NCBI RefSeq assembly: GCF_000421825.1
Contig: NZ_ATXT01000020.1
Span: forward strand, 51,675 to 115,674
Direction: 5' to 3'
DNA length: 64,000 nucleotides
From: Humibacter albus DSM 18994
GTDB taxonomy: Bacteria > Actinomycetota > Actinomycetes > Actinomycetales > Microbacteriaceae
Part shown: positions 9,466-18,239 of the stretch, piece by piece
Numbering within the stretch: the stretch's first letter is position 1
Layout of the letters: each line of letters begins with the position of its first letter
Program-made: the position numbers and the translations under genes
Notes under the pieces: model-generated
The model's database searches: none
Seen by the model: the letters and a program-made list of their open reading frames with translations, nothing else
Told to the model about the DNA's origin: nothing

Positions 9466-10326
9466 CTAGAACAGCTCCCCGAATCCCAGTGCCACGAGGT
9501 TGTCGTGCGAGGTGCGCAGGCACTCCAGCGGGGTGCGACCGTATTGGTCATCCTGCTCGACGAGCAGGTACTCAGCGCCGATCTCCTGGCTGACGGGCAC
9601 GATCTCGGCGAAGTCGAGGTTCCCCTCACCCACCTCGGCGAACTGCACGACGCCGGTGAACGCGGCCATGAAGCCGGCGAAGTCTCCTGCGTCGAGCTTG
9701 TCGAAGGCATCCTGCGACAGCTTTCCGATGCGGTAGTCCTTCAGGTGCACCATCGCCACCCGGTCTGCGTACTTGCGCAGTGTCTTCACGGGGTCGAGGC
9801 CGCCGCGGTGCACCCAGTGCACGTCGATCTCGAAGCCCATGTGCGGGGCGTGCTCCGCAATGATGTCGAGCAGGAACTTCCCCTCGTACTTCGTGAACTC
9901 GATGTGATGGTTGTGGTAGTAGAGCCGGATGCCCCGCTCGGCGAGCCGTAGCGCCATCTCGTCGCTGCGATCGCAGAACTCGAGCACGGCGTCGAGCGAG
10001 CGCATGGCATCCATCGGGAGCATCCCGATACGGAGCATCGAGCAGTCGAGCGCACGGGCATCCGCCACGATCTTGTCGAAGTCGTCGCTCAGCGATTCGT
10101 TCGGCGAACCCGGAGCCGAGGTGAGGGATGCCGACAGAGCGCCGATCTTCATCCCCAGTTCGTCGCGTGCTCGCCCGAGCTCTGCGACGTTCTCCGCCGT
10201 CATGGGCACCTGCGAGATCTCGACCGCGCGATAACCGATTTCGCGCACCGCCTGCAGCGTCGCGAACACCCCGTTGTTCGCGAAGTCGTTCTTCAGCATC
10301 ATCGCCTGTACGCCGATCTGCGTCAT
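9466..10326 (-). CDS. Sugar phosphate isomerase/epimerase-like TIM-barrel protein (2)
   Basis: 286 residues starting MTQIGVQAMMLKN, preceded by an AGAGGAGGAG ribosome site. Same TIM-barrel superfamily as the gene at 8425, with YYHNHHIEF and GFEIDVHWVHRGG segments that carry the His/Glu/Asp metal ligands, and a C-terminal LLVEQDD. The protein is not a close copy of isomerase 1, so it probably performs a separate step. It is first in the sugar gene block, 62 bp after the hairpin that follows tRNA-Leu. Soil actinobacteria often pair such proteins with Gfo/Idh dehydrogenases in catabolism of glycosides, 3-keto sugars or inositols. Confidence 0.84.
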   Translation of the reverse strand: MTQIGVQAMMLKNDFANNGVFATLQAVREIGYRAVEISQVPMTAENVAELGRARDELGMKIGALSASLTSAPGSPNESLSDDFDKIVADARALDCSMLRIGMLPMDAMRSLDAVLEFCDRSDEMALRLAERGIRLYYHNHHIEFTKYEGKFLLDIIAEHAPHMGFEIDVHWVHRGGLDPVKTLRKYADRVAMVHLKDYRIGKLSQDAFDKLDAGDFAGFMAAFTGVVQFAEVGEGNLDFAEIVPVSQEIGAEYLLVEQDDQYGRTPLECLRTSHDNLVALGFGELF

Positions 10327-10388
10327 TCGTCTCCTCCTCTGGATACGGCCCGTGGATACGCGACGCCGGTGCGGTGACACCACCCCGT

Positions 10389-10438
10389 ACCAATGAAGAG
10401 AGGACCGGCCCTTTCGGACCGGTCCTCTCTTCATTGGT
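10389..10438 (-). terminator. 20-bp perfect inverted repeat fused to the 3' end of tRNA-Leu
   Basis: Two perfectly complementary 20-nt arms (10389-10408 and 10419-10438) surround a 10-nt loop. The tRNA-proximal arm begins with the tRNA discriminator base and CCA end (ACCA) and continues ATGAAGAGAGGACCGG. It lies directly downstream of tRNA-Leu, as a terminator would, but no T-run follows. The stem is longer than most actinobacterial terminators. It could instead be a processing signal or a repeat inserted at the tRNA end. Confidence 0.65.
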
Positions 10439-10521
10439 GCGCGAGGGGGGAGTTGAACCCCCACGCCCTCTCGGGCACACGGACCTGAACCGTGCGCGTC
10501 TGCCTATTCCGCCACTCGCGC
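10435..10521 (-). tRNA. tRNA-Leu (anticodon CAG)
   Basis: An 87-nt class II tRNA. The acceptor stem GCGCGAG pairs with CTCGCGC. The anticodon stem-loop has loop TTCAGGT with anticodon CAG, which reads CUG, the favoured Leu codon in this genome. A long variable arm (TGCCCGAGAGGGCGT) and T-arm GGGGGTTCAACTCCCCC follow, and CCA is encoded. The gene is transcribed toward the sugar genes, with a long hairpin directly after it. Confidence 0.96.
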
Positions 10522-10950
10522 TCACCGCCGGCACGTCACCGTGCCAACCCAGCGAGATTAGCATGCGCACAGTCGCGATGCCATTTGGGCCGCTCAGCGC
10601 TCGGGGCGCACTCCACGGCCGTTCTCCGGCGTCGGCCCGAGCGCTCCTTCTTTCTTCCGCCGCTCTGCCGGAAGGTCGTCCACGCGTTCATAACTCAGGC
10701 CGCAAGAATGCCGGCGCACCCTACGGCCGCAGTAGGTCGCGGGGCTCGCCGCCCCCAGCCGGTGACCTTCCGGCCCGGTCCTGAATTATGCGCGGGGCGC
10801 CGTCCGTCGCACATGGAATCGCGCGCATCCGCGACGCCGCGCCCGCGCCGCGCCCCGGTGCCTTCACATCGTCTCCGGCTAACATGCACATAGTCGTAAG
10901 AGGTTCCGCCGATGGGTGGGTCGCAGCGAGGGTGGCAGATCGGGAGACCT
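10522..10950. other. 429-bp intergenic region before the fha operon
   Basis: No convincing gene is seen; open frames here have arginine/proline-rich, low-complexity products typical of GC-rich noncoding DNA. It must contain the divergent promoters for tRNA-Leu (minus) and the fhaA operon (plus). A loosely matched inverted pair, CATAACTCAGGCC at 10689 and GGTCCTGAATTATG at 10777, encloses about 75 bp. It may be a decayed small mobile element or chance. Confidence 0.5.
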
Positions 10951-11694
10951 GTGGGCATTCTGGACAACTTCGAGAAGGGCCTCGAACGTGCCGTCAACGG
11001 CGCCTTCGCGAAGACCTTCAGATCCGGCCTCCAGCCGGTCGAATTGACCAGTGCCCTGCGCCGCGAGATCGACACGAAGGCCGCCGTCGTCACACGCGAC
11101 CGCATCCTCGCACCGAACGACTTCACGCTGCACCTCGCACCCGGCGACTACAAGCGTATGAAGGCGATGGGGCCGGCGCTCACCGACGAGCTCACCGACT
11201 TCGTGCAGCAGCACGCGCGCAAGCAGCACTTCCAGTTCGCGGGCGGTGTCTCGATCACGATGCAGCCCGACGACTCGCTGAGCACGGGCATCCTGAACGT
11301 CGAGTCGCAGAATGTGAAGGGCGACGTCTCGTGGGTCCCGGTGCTCGACATCGGCGGCAAGCGATACCCGCTCACCCACTCCCGCACGGTCATCGGCCGC
11401 GGCCACGAGGCCGACATCACCGTCGACGACAGCGGTACCTCGCGCAAGCACATCGAGGTCGTCTGGGACGGCTCGCACGCCCAGGTGCGCGACCTCGGCT
11501 CCACCAACGGCTCCCAGCTCAACGGACAGCCCGTGAAGAAGGCCGTGCTCGAGCCCGACTCGGTGATCACGATCGGCCGCACGCGCATCGTCTTCCGGGT
11601 GCTCCCCCAGACCTCTGTGCGCTCGAGCCGTTCACCGCGTCGTGAGCCCGACGCGACCCGCGCGAACAACGTGGACGGATTCTGGGCCCGATGA
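10951..11694 (+). CDS. fhaA: FHA-domain protein FhaA (DUF3662 + FHA)
   Basis: 247 residues from a GTG preceded by GGGAG, giving the family start VGILDNFEKGLERAVNGAF; an ATG 13 codons upstream lacks this support. Residues 1-110 form the DUF3662 domain. The C-terminal FHA domain, from about 150, shows VIGRGHEADI, SRKHIEV and LGSTNGSQLNG, the residues that contact phosphothreonine. In mycobacteria FhaA binds phosphorylated pseudokinase MviN/MurJ and regulates peptidoglycan synthesis at the pole and septum. The protein here is shorter than mycobacterial FhaA because the low-complexity linker is reduced. First gene of the kinase/cell-wall operon. Confidence 0.92.
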   Translation: MGILDNFEKGLERAVNGAFAKTFRSGLQPVELTSALRREIDTKAAVVTRDRILAPNDFTLHLAPGDYKRMKAMGPALTDELTDFVQQHARKQHFQFAGGVSITMQPDDSLSTGILNVESQNVKGDVSWVPVLDIGGKRYPLTHSRTVIGRGHEADITVDDSGTSRKHIEVVWDGSHAQVRDLGSTNGSQLNGQPVKKAVLEPDSVITIGRTRIVFRVLPQTSVRSSRSPRREPDATRANNVDGFWAR

Positions 11695-12365
11695 CCGTCA
11701 GCACGCTCACCCTGCTGGTACTGCGCATCGGTTTCCTCCTGGTGCTGTGGCTGTTCGTGTTCGCCATCGTGTACGCGCTGCGCAGCGATCTGTTCGGGCA
11801 GCGGGCGCGCAAGCAACAGCATCCGGATGCCGCAGACACGCCGTTCCCGCGCGCCGGCTCGGCGAGTCCCGCCTCCGCCGCCCCTGCCGTCACGACCGGC
11901 ATGGGCGTGGTCACCACCGGCGCCATCGCGACCCCGGACCATCCGCTCGCCGGACTCGCCCGGCCCATCACGGGACCGGTCAGCACACAGATCGATCTCC
12001 CCAAGACCGGGCGAGGCACGGCGGCGACGAGTCCCACCGGCAGCTTCCCGAACCGGCCGATGGCCACCCTTCTCACTGCGCACAAGCTGGTCATCACCTC
12101 GGGTCCCCGCCGCGGCGCCGAGGTCGAGCTCGGCAACGAGCCCGTCACCATCGGGCGTTCCGGCGACTCCGCTCTCGTCATCCGCGATGACTACACCTCG
12201 ACCCACCACGCGCGCCTCATGCTCTGGAACAACGAGTGGATGATCCAGGACCTCGACTCCACCAACGGCACCTTCCTCGACGGCAAGCGCGTGACCGTTC
12301 CGACCCAGGTTCCGCTCGAAGCCCCGATCAAGATCGGCACGACGACATTCGAGCTTCGGCGGTAG
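11691..12365 (+). CDS. fhaB: Membrane-anchored FHA-domain protein FhaB/FipA
   Basis: 224 residues; its ATG overlaps the fhaA stop (ATGA). Residues 7-30 form one membrane segment, then comes a Pro/Ala/Thr-rich cytoplasmic linker to about 125. A C-terminal FHA domain follows with VTIGRSGDSALVI, STHHARL and DSTNGTFLDG, all the phosphothreonine-reading residues. In mycobacteria FipA is a PknA/PknB target that helps FtsZ-FtsQ assembly under oxidative stress. Order fhaA-fhaB-pstP is conserved across actinobacteria. Confidence 0.92.
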   Translation: MTVSTLTLLVLRIGFLLVLWLFVFAIVYALRSDLFGQRARKQQHPDAADTPFPRAGSASPASAAPAVTTGMGVVTTGAIATPDHPLAGLARPITGPVSTQIDLPKTGRGTAATSPTGSFPNRPMATLLTAHKLVITSGPRRGAEVELGNEPVTIGRSGDSALVIRDDYTSTHHARLMLWNNEWMIQDLDSTNGTFLDGKRVTVPTQVPLEAPIKIGTTTFELRR

Positions 12366-12369
12366 TCGC

Positions 12370-13614
12370 GTGGTGACGTCGACCAGGGCCATAGCCCTCT
12401 CCCATGTGGGAAAGGTGCGCTCGAACAACCAGGACTCGGGATACGCAGGCGAGACGCTATTCGTGGTTGCCGACGGCATGGGCGGGCACGCGGGGGGCGA
12501 TGTCGCTTCGGCGATCGCGACGAACCGGGTCAAGGAGATCGACCACGCCTATCCGACCGCCGAAGATGCGCAGATGGCACTGCAGTCCGCCCTGCTCGCG
12601 GCGAACGGACTGCTCGCCGAGACGGTGTTCGAGCATCCGGAGCTCACCGGCATGGGCACCACGGTCAGCGCGCTCATCCGCGTCGACGGCAAGGTCGCGC
12701 TGGCGCACATCGGTGACTCGCGCATCTACCTGCTGCGCGGAGGCGAGCTGAAGCAGGTCACGACCGACCACACCTTCGTGCAGCGCCTGGTCGATACCGG
12801 CCGCATCACCGAAGAGGAGGCGCTGACGCATCCGCGCCGCTCCGTTCTGATGCGCGTGCTCGGCGATGTCGACTCGTCACCCGAGATCGACACGTGGACG
12901 ACCGACACGCTCCCGGGCGACCGCTGGCTCATCTGCTCCGACGGTCTGAGCGGTGTCGTCAAGCAGGATGTCATCGCGAACGTGCTCGAGACCACCGCCT
13001 CTCCGCAGGTGGCCGCCGAGAAGCTCGTTCGCGCCAGCCTCGACGCCGGCGCTCCCGACAACGTGACGGTCGTCATCCTCGACATCGATCGCGACGCGGA
13101 GGGCACGCGCGAGCCGGTGACCGTCGGTTCCGCATCCATGCCCGTGCAGTTCGAACGGGAGCCGTCAAGCACGACGCGGGCACTGCGGCTCCCCGCGCTC
13201 CGCCTTCACCCGGCGCGTCCGGCCACCGGCCCGACCCACTTCGAGCCGCAGACCGACGACTACCTCGACGAGCTGATCGAAGAAGACCAGCGACGCGCAC
13301 GGCGACGCAAGCTCACCTGGCTGCTCAGCGGCATCCTGCTGCTCATCGCCATCGTGCTCGCCGCCGTTCTCGGTTACGAGTGGACGCAGTCCCGTTACTT
13401 CGTGGGTGAGTCGCAGGGCAACGTCGCCATCTTCCAGGGCGTGCAGCAGAACCTGGGACCGATCACGCTCTCCCACGTCTACAAACAGACCGACGTCTCC
13501 GTGCACGGACTGAGCGCCTACGAGCGCCAGCAGGTCGAGGACACCATCAACGCGTCGTCGCTCGACGACGCCAAGCGCATCGTGAAGCAGCTGGCCGATG
13601 ACAGTTCCGGCTAG
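12370..13614 (+). CDS. pstP: PP2C-type Ser/Thr phosphatase PstP
   Basis: 414 residues from GTG (a second GTG directly follows and could be used). The PP2C catalytic domain spans about 1-240: VRSNNQD, FVVADGMGGHAGG (metal-binding D35-G36), AHIGDSR, and CSDGLS and PDNVTVV farther on. A linker leads to a single membrane helix near 316-337 and a small extracellular C-terminal part. It dephosphorylates PknA, PknB and their substrates. It overlaps rodA by 17 bp, so translation is probably coupled. Confidence 0.94.
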   Translation: MVTSTRAIALSHVGKVRSNNQDSGYAGETLFVVADGMGGHAGGDVASAIATNRVKEIDHAYPTAEDAQMALQSALLAANGLLAETVFEHPELTGMGTTVSALIRVDGKVALAHIGDSRIYLLRGGELKQVTTDHTFVQRLVDTGRITEEEALTHPRRSVLMRVLGDVDSSPEIDTWTTDTLPGDRWLICSDGLSGVVKQDVIANVLETTASPQVAAEKLVRASLDAGAPDNVTVVILDIDRDAEGTREPVTVGSASMPVQFEREPSSTTRALRLPALRLHPARPATGPTHFEPQTDDYLDELIEEDQRRARRRKLTWLLSGILLLIAIVLAAVLGYEWTQSRYFVGESQGNVAIFQGVQQNLGPITLSHVYKQTDVSVHGLSAYERQQVEDTINASSLDDAKRIVKQLADDSSG

Positions 13615-15001
13615 CGCGACGTCGTCCATCACCGCACCGACAGGACCGAAGACGGCACCGGTGCGGCGCATCCGGCTGCCCAAGAAACTGCGCAACCTCG
13701 AACTCGGCCTGCTCGTCTTCGCGTGCGCCATCAACGCCGGCGCGATCATGCTCGTCGAGCTCGGTGCCATCGGCCACCTCGACTTCACGCTGGTCTACCT
13801 CGGCCTCGGGCTCTCCGCGCTCGTCGTCGGGATGCACGTAGCGATGCGTTACGTGGCGCAGGATGCCGACCCCTTCATCCTCCCCATCGCCACTGTTCTC
13901 AACGGCATCGGCATCGCAGAGATCTACCGCATCGACATCGCGCGCGGCGACTCGGGCTGGGAATCCGCGGCCGTGCGCCAGATCGCATGGACCGCGATCG
14001 CGGTCATCTGCGCGATCGCCGTCATCATCATCATTCGCAACCACCGTGTGCTGCAGCGCTACACCTACGTTTTCGGCCTCGGCGCCCTTATCCTGCTGAT
14101 CCTCCCGATGCTGCCCGTGATCGGGCGCCAAGTGAACGGGGCACGTGTCTGGATCGGCATCGGCCCGTTCAGCTTCCAGCCCGGCGAGATCGCGAAGATC
14201 GCCCTCGCCGTGTTCTTCGCCGGCTATCTGGTGCAGGCGCGCGACTCCCTGTCCATGGTGGGAACGAAGGTCCTCGGCGTGCGGTTCCCCCGACTGCGCG
14301 ACCTCGGCCCCATCCTCGTGCTCTGGTTCATCTCGATGGCCGTGATCGTGTTCCAGCGCGATCTCGGAACGGGCCTGCTCTACTTCGGTCTGTTCCTCGT
14401 GATGATCTACGTCGCCACGGCGCGCATCGGGTGGGTCGTGATCGGCCTCGTGCTCTTCATCGGCGGCGCCCTCATCGCCAGTCGCGTGCTGTCGTACGTG
14501 CACGGCCGGTTCGAGAACTGGCTCCAGCCGTTCAGCGACCACGTCTACAACGCCAGCGGCGGCAGTTATCAGCTGGTGCAGGGCATCTTCGGGCTCGCGC
14601 ACGGCGGACTGCTGGGCACGGGTCTCGGTCAGGGTTACCCGACGGTCACACCGCTCGCGGAGAGCGACTACATCATCGCCAGTCTCGGCGAGGAGCTCGG
14701 CCTCATCGGCCTCTTCGCCATCCTCTGCCTCTACCTCTTGTTCGTCTCGCGCGGCTTCCGCATCGGCTTCGCCAGCCAGGATGACTTCGGCAAGCTCCTC
14801 AGCGTCGGCCTCGCCTTCACGCTGGCCCTGCAGGTCTTCATCGTCATCGGCGGAATCACCCGCGTCATCCCGCTCACCGGCCTCACCACCCCATTCCTCG
14901 CCGCCGGCGGTTCCTCCCTGGTGGCGAACTGGATCATCGCGGCGCTGCTCCTGAGGCTGTCCGACACCGTGCGCAACCAGAGGAAGGTGGTCGAGGCGTG
15001 A
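13598..15001 (+). CDS. rodA: SEDS peptidoglycan polymerase RodA
   Basis: 467 residues with about ten to twelve membrane segments and the SEDS-family signatures: VWIGIGPFSFQPGEIAK, RDLGTGLLYFG, and GGSSLVANWI near the C-terminus. A positively charged N-terminus precedes the first helix. SEDS proteins polymerise lipid II into glycan strands together with a class B PBP, here the pbpA product directly downstream with a 4-bp overlap. Assigned RodA rather than FtsW because it is paired with pbpA in the kinase operon, as in other actinobacteria. Confidence 0.93.
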   Translation: MTVPASATSSITAPTGPKTAPVRRIRLPKKLRNLELGLLVFACAINAGAIMLVELGAIGHLDFTLVYLGLGLSALVVGMHVAMRYVAQDADPFILPIATVLNGIGIAEIYRIDIARGDSGWESAAVRQIAWTAIAVICAIAVIIIIRNHRVLQRYTYVFGLGALILLILPMLPVIGRQVNGARVWIGIGPFSFQPGEIAKIALAVFFAGYLVQARDSLSMVGTKVLGVRFPRLRDLGPILVLWFISMAVIVFQRDLGTGLLYFGLFLVMIYVATARIGWVVIGLVLFIGGALIASRVLSYVHGRFENWLQPFSDHVYNASGGSYQLVQGIFGLAHGGLLGTGLGQGYPTVTPLAESDYIIASLGEELGLIGLFAILCLYLLFVSRGFRIGFASQDDFGKLLSVGLAFTLALQVFIVIGGITRVIPLTGLTTPFLAAGGSSLVANWIIAALLLRLSDTVRNQRKVVEA

Positions 15002-16449
15002 ACCGCGAGATCCGTCGCGTCGGCATCGTCGTGCTGTGCATGTTCCTCGCACTGTTCGTCTCGACGTCCATCCTTCAGGTCGGCGCCGCCGACAGCCTGA
15101 ACGCGGATGCCCGCAATTCGCGAACCCTCTACGACAGTTACCAGGTGCAGCGCGGCTCCATCCTGGTCGGCGGTCAGGCGGTCGCGGAGTCGGTGCCCAG
15201 CGACGACACCTACAACTACCAGCGCAAGTATCCGCAGGGCCCGCTGTACTCCACCGTCACCGGCTTCTTCCCGATCAGCGGAGCGCCGACGGGCATCGAG
15301 GGCGCCATGAACAGTGAGCTGAGCGGAACGTCGAACGACGATTTCATCGATCAGCTCAAGAACCTCGTCACGGGCAAGCATCCTCAGGGCAACTCGGTGG
15401 AGCTCACCATCGACCCGGTCGCGCAGAAGGCGGCATACGAAGCGCTCGGAACCCAGAAGGGCGCCGTCGTTCTCCTGCAGCCGAAGACCGGGCGCATCCT
15501 GGCCATGGTGTCCAAGCCCGACTTCGACCCGAACACGCTCGCGGTGCACAACGTCAAGCAAGTGGATGCCACGTACCAGCAGTTGCTGAACGCCGCCGGC
15601 AATCCGCTGGTCAACAAATCGATCAACGAGCTGAACCCCCCAGGGTCGACGTTCAAGCCCGTCGTGCTGTCCGCCGCCCTGGAGAGCGGCGACTACACGC
15701 TGGACTCGCAGATGCCGAACCCCGCGAGCCTCACGCTGCCGGGAACGAGCACGAAGATCTACAACGATTCGTTCACGAGTTGCGGCACCGGAAACACCGT
15801 CTCGCTTCAGACCGCCCTCATTCTCTCCTGCAACATCCCGTACGCGGAGCTGGCGATGAAGCTCGGCTCCTCGACCATCAAGGCCCAGGCCGAGAAGTAC
15901 GGATTCAACCAGAGCATGACCGTTCCGATGCGCACCTCGGCGAGCGAGTACCCCGGGTACGACGACCTCGCGTCCCTGGCGATGAGCGGTTTCGGGCAGA
16001 AGGACGACAAGGCGACGGCGTTGCAGATGGCGATGAACACGGCGGCGATCAGCAACGGAGGTGTCGTGATGAAGCCGAACCTCGTGGAGTCCGTGCTGAC
16101 CCCCGAGCTCCAGGCGCGGGAGTCGTTCAAGGCGACGCAGTTCGGACGCGCGACCAGCGAGAAGACGGCGGATGACATCGCCGCCACCATGGTCAAGGAC
16201 GTCTCAGAGGGCGTCGCGAGCAATGCAAGAATAGACGGGGTCAAGGTCGGCGGTAAGACCGGGACCGCGCAGAACGGCAGCGACGACCCTTACACGTTGT
16301 GGTTCACAGGATTCGCTCCTGCGAACGATCCTCAGTTCGCTGTGGCGGTCGTGGTCGACGACGGTGGCGGGCTAGGTCAGAGCGGGAACGGAAACTCCGT
16401 CGCGGCTCCGATCGCGAAGAAGGTACTAGAGGCGGTGCTTGGCAAATGA
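14998..16449 (+). CDS. pbpA: Class B penicillin-binding protein PbpA
   Basis: 483 residues from GTG overlapping the rodA stop. A membrane anchor at about 8-28 is followed by a short dimerisation domain and a transpeptidase domain. All three active-site motifs are present: S217-T-F-K220 (nucleophile S217), S277-C-N279 and K420-T-G422. The family role is cross-linking of glycan strands made by RodA. The next gene's ATG overlaps this stop (ATGA), so rodA-pbpA-pknA are tightly coupled. Confidence 0.94.
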   Translation: MNREIRRVGIVVLCMFLALFVSTSILQVGAADSLNADARNSRTLYDSYQVQRGSILVGGQAVAESVPSDDTYNYQRKYPQGPLYSTVTGFFPISGAPTGIEGAMNSELSGTSNDDFIDQLKNLVTGKHPQGNSVELTIDPVAQKAAYEALGTQKGAVVLLQPKTGRILAMVSKPDFDPNTLAVHNVKQVDATYQQLLNAAGNPLVNKSINELNPPGSTFKPVVLSAALESGDYTLDSQMPNPASLTLPGTSTKIYNDSFTSCGTGNTVSLQTALILSCNIPYAELAMKLGSSTIKAQAEKYGFNQSMTVPMRTSASEYPGYDDLASLAMSGFGQKDDKATALQMAMNTAAISNGGVVMKPNLVESVLTPELQARESFKATQFGRATSEKTADDIAATMVKDVSEGVASNARIDGVKVGGKTGTAQNGSDDPYTLWFTGFAPANDPQFAVAVVVDDGGGLGQSGNGNSVAAPIAKKVLEAVLGK

Positions 16450-18173
16450 GACCCACGGCAGGGCTCACGTTCGGCGGACGATACGAACTCCAGTCGCGGA
16501 TCGCCATCGGCGGTATGGGCGAGGTGTGGCAGGCCACCGACCGCGTCATCGGCCGCCAGGTCGCCATCAAGATCCTCAAGGACGAGTACCTCGGTGATCC
16601 GACTTTCCTCGAGCGCTTCCGCTCCGAGGCCCGGCATGCTGCTCTGGTCAACCATGAAGGCATCGCGAACGTCTTCGACTACGGCGAAGAAGACGGCAGC
16701 GCATTCCTCGTGATGGAACTCGTCCCCGGTGAGGCGCTGTCGAGCATCCTCGAGCGCGAGCACACCCTGTCGACCGACAAGGTGCTCGACATCGTCGCTC
16801 AGACCGCGGCCGCGCTGCACGCCGCGCATGCGGCCGGCCTCGTGCACCGCGACATCAAGCCGGGCAACCTGCTCATCACGCCCGACGGTCGCGTGAAGAT
16901 CACCGACTTCGGCATCGCACGCATCGCCGACCAGGTCCCGCTCACCGCCACCGGGCAGGTGATGGGCACCGTGCAGTACCTGTCTCCGGAACAAGCGTCG
17001 GGGCATCCCGCTTCCCCCACGACCGACATCTACTCGCTCGGCATCGTCGCATACGAGTGCCTGGCTGGGCGTCGCCCGTTCACGGGCGAATCGCAGGTGG
17101 CCATCGCCATGGCGCAGATCAACGAGCAGCCGCCGCCGCTTCCGGTGACCGTGAGCGAGCCGGTGCGCAACCTGGTGTACTCGTGCATCGCCAAAAACCC
17201 GGCCGAACGACCCGCATCGGCCGCTCAGCTGGCGCGTGCCGCGACCGCCCTGCGGCGCGGCGACATCCAAGCCGCTGCAGCCGCGGTTCCTGCTGTGCTC
17301 GGAGAGGGCACCGACACCTCGCGCTTCAACACGGTTCTGCTTCCGGGCGCGGCAGGCGCGGTCGCGGGTGCGACCGAGGCCACGACCGTGCTCTCGGCTT
17401 CCGAGACGGAAGAGCCAGAAGAAGAAGCCGAGAAGCAGAAGAAGAAGCGCAGCCCGTGGACGTGGCCGCTCATCGCGCTCATCGCGCTGCTGGCCATCAT
17501 CCTGATCGCCACGCTCATCGCGCTCCTCACGCAGAACCACAGCAATCCGGCGCCCACGACGCCGACGAACACCATCACGCACACGAAGACCAAGACGCCG
17601 AAACCCACACCGACGAAGACCGAGGTCACGTCGGCCACGATCAACGCGAACGACTACATGGGCAAGACCTATGACCAGGCAGTCGCCGCGCTGAACACGC
17701 TCGGGTTCACGCACATCACCAAGAACGTCGGCGCTGCCGCGCCGAGCCAAGACAAGGTGAGCACGGTCTACGGCATCAACCCGACCGGCACGGTGGACTT
17801 CTCCAGCACGATCACGCTGACGATCTACGACACGGTCACGCCGCCATCCGACCCGACCGACAAGGTGACGCTCGTGGGCGGATCGGCCACCGTCGGGCAG
17901 CCAGCCACGTTCAACTTCGGCTCCGCGCAGTGCCCGGCGGGTCAGAGCCTCACCGGACGCCAGCTCTACGTCGACGGCGAGCCCCAGGGGCCCACCACGG
18001 GCACGCAGGCCCAGTACACGTTCGGCGACACGAGTGCGCACAGCGTCACCTACACCATCTTCTGCGGGCAGTCGGTCGAGTCCGGTCAGTCTCCGCCGCT
18101 GTCGGTGACCGCGAAAGCGGCCAACGGCTCCGGTAGCGGAGGCGGCACCGGGAGCGGAAACGGAAACGATTAG
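16446..18173 (+). CDS. pknA: Ser/Thr protein kinase PknA with PASTA-like and extra extracellular domain
   Basis: 575 residues starting at the ATG that overlaps the pbpA stop; the frame is open upstream inside pbpA. Kinase domain 10-270: glycine-rich loop [11 protein letters not shown]42 in VAIKIL, HRD catalytic D136, and DFG with D154. An acidic and lysine-rich linker leads to a membrane helix at about 339-362. Outside the cell are a Thr/Pro/Lys-rich stalk (365-395), one PASTA-like repeat (about 398-462) and a beta-rich, Ig-like segment (about 470-557) with C496 and C540 that could form a disulfide, ending in a Gly/Ser/Asn tail. Mycobacterial PknA lacks such an ectodomain. PknA phosphorylates division and wall proteins. 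Confidence 0.92.
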   Translation: MRPTAGLTFGGRYELQSRIAIGGMGEVWQATDRVIGRQVAIKILKDEYLGDPTFLERFRSEARHAALVNHEGIANVFDYGEEDGSAFLVMELVPGEALSSILEREHTLSTDKVLDIVAQTAAALHAAHAAGLVHRDIKPGNLLITPDGRVKITDFGIARIADQVPLTATGQVMGTVQYLSPEQASGHPASPTTDIYSLGIVAYECLAGRRPFTGESQVAIAMAQINEQPPPLPVTVSEPVRNLVYSCIAKNPAERPASAAQLARAATALRRGDIQAAAAAVPAVLGEGTDTSRFNTVLLPGAAGAVAGATEATTVLSASETEEPEEEAEKQKKKRSPWTWPLIALIALLAIILIATLIALLTQNHSNPAPTTPTNTITHTKTKTPKPTPTKTEVTSATINANDYMGKTYDQAVAALNTLGFTHITKNVGAAAPSQDKVSTVYGINPTGTVDFSSTITLTIYDTVTPPSDPTDKVTLVGGSATVGQPATFNFGSAQCPAGQSLTGRQLYVDGEPQGPTTGTQAQYTFGDTSAHSVTYTIFCGQSVESGQSPPLSVTAKAANGSGSGGGTGSGNGND

Positions 18174-18239
18174 GTCGTCTTCGACCGGCTCCGGCGGGAC
18201 ATACCGAACACTCAACTTCGCCCCAGTACACTGATCGCA

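Noticed and set aside
10492..10893. Short plus-strand open frames between tRNA-Leu and fhaA.
   Set aside because: Arg/Pro-rich products, no ribosome sites, one overlaps the tRNA.
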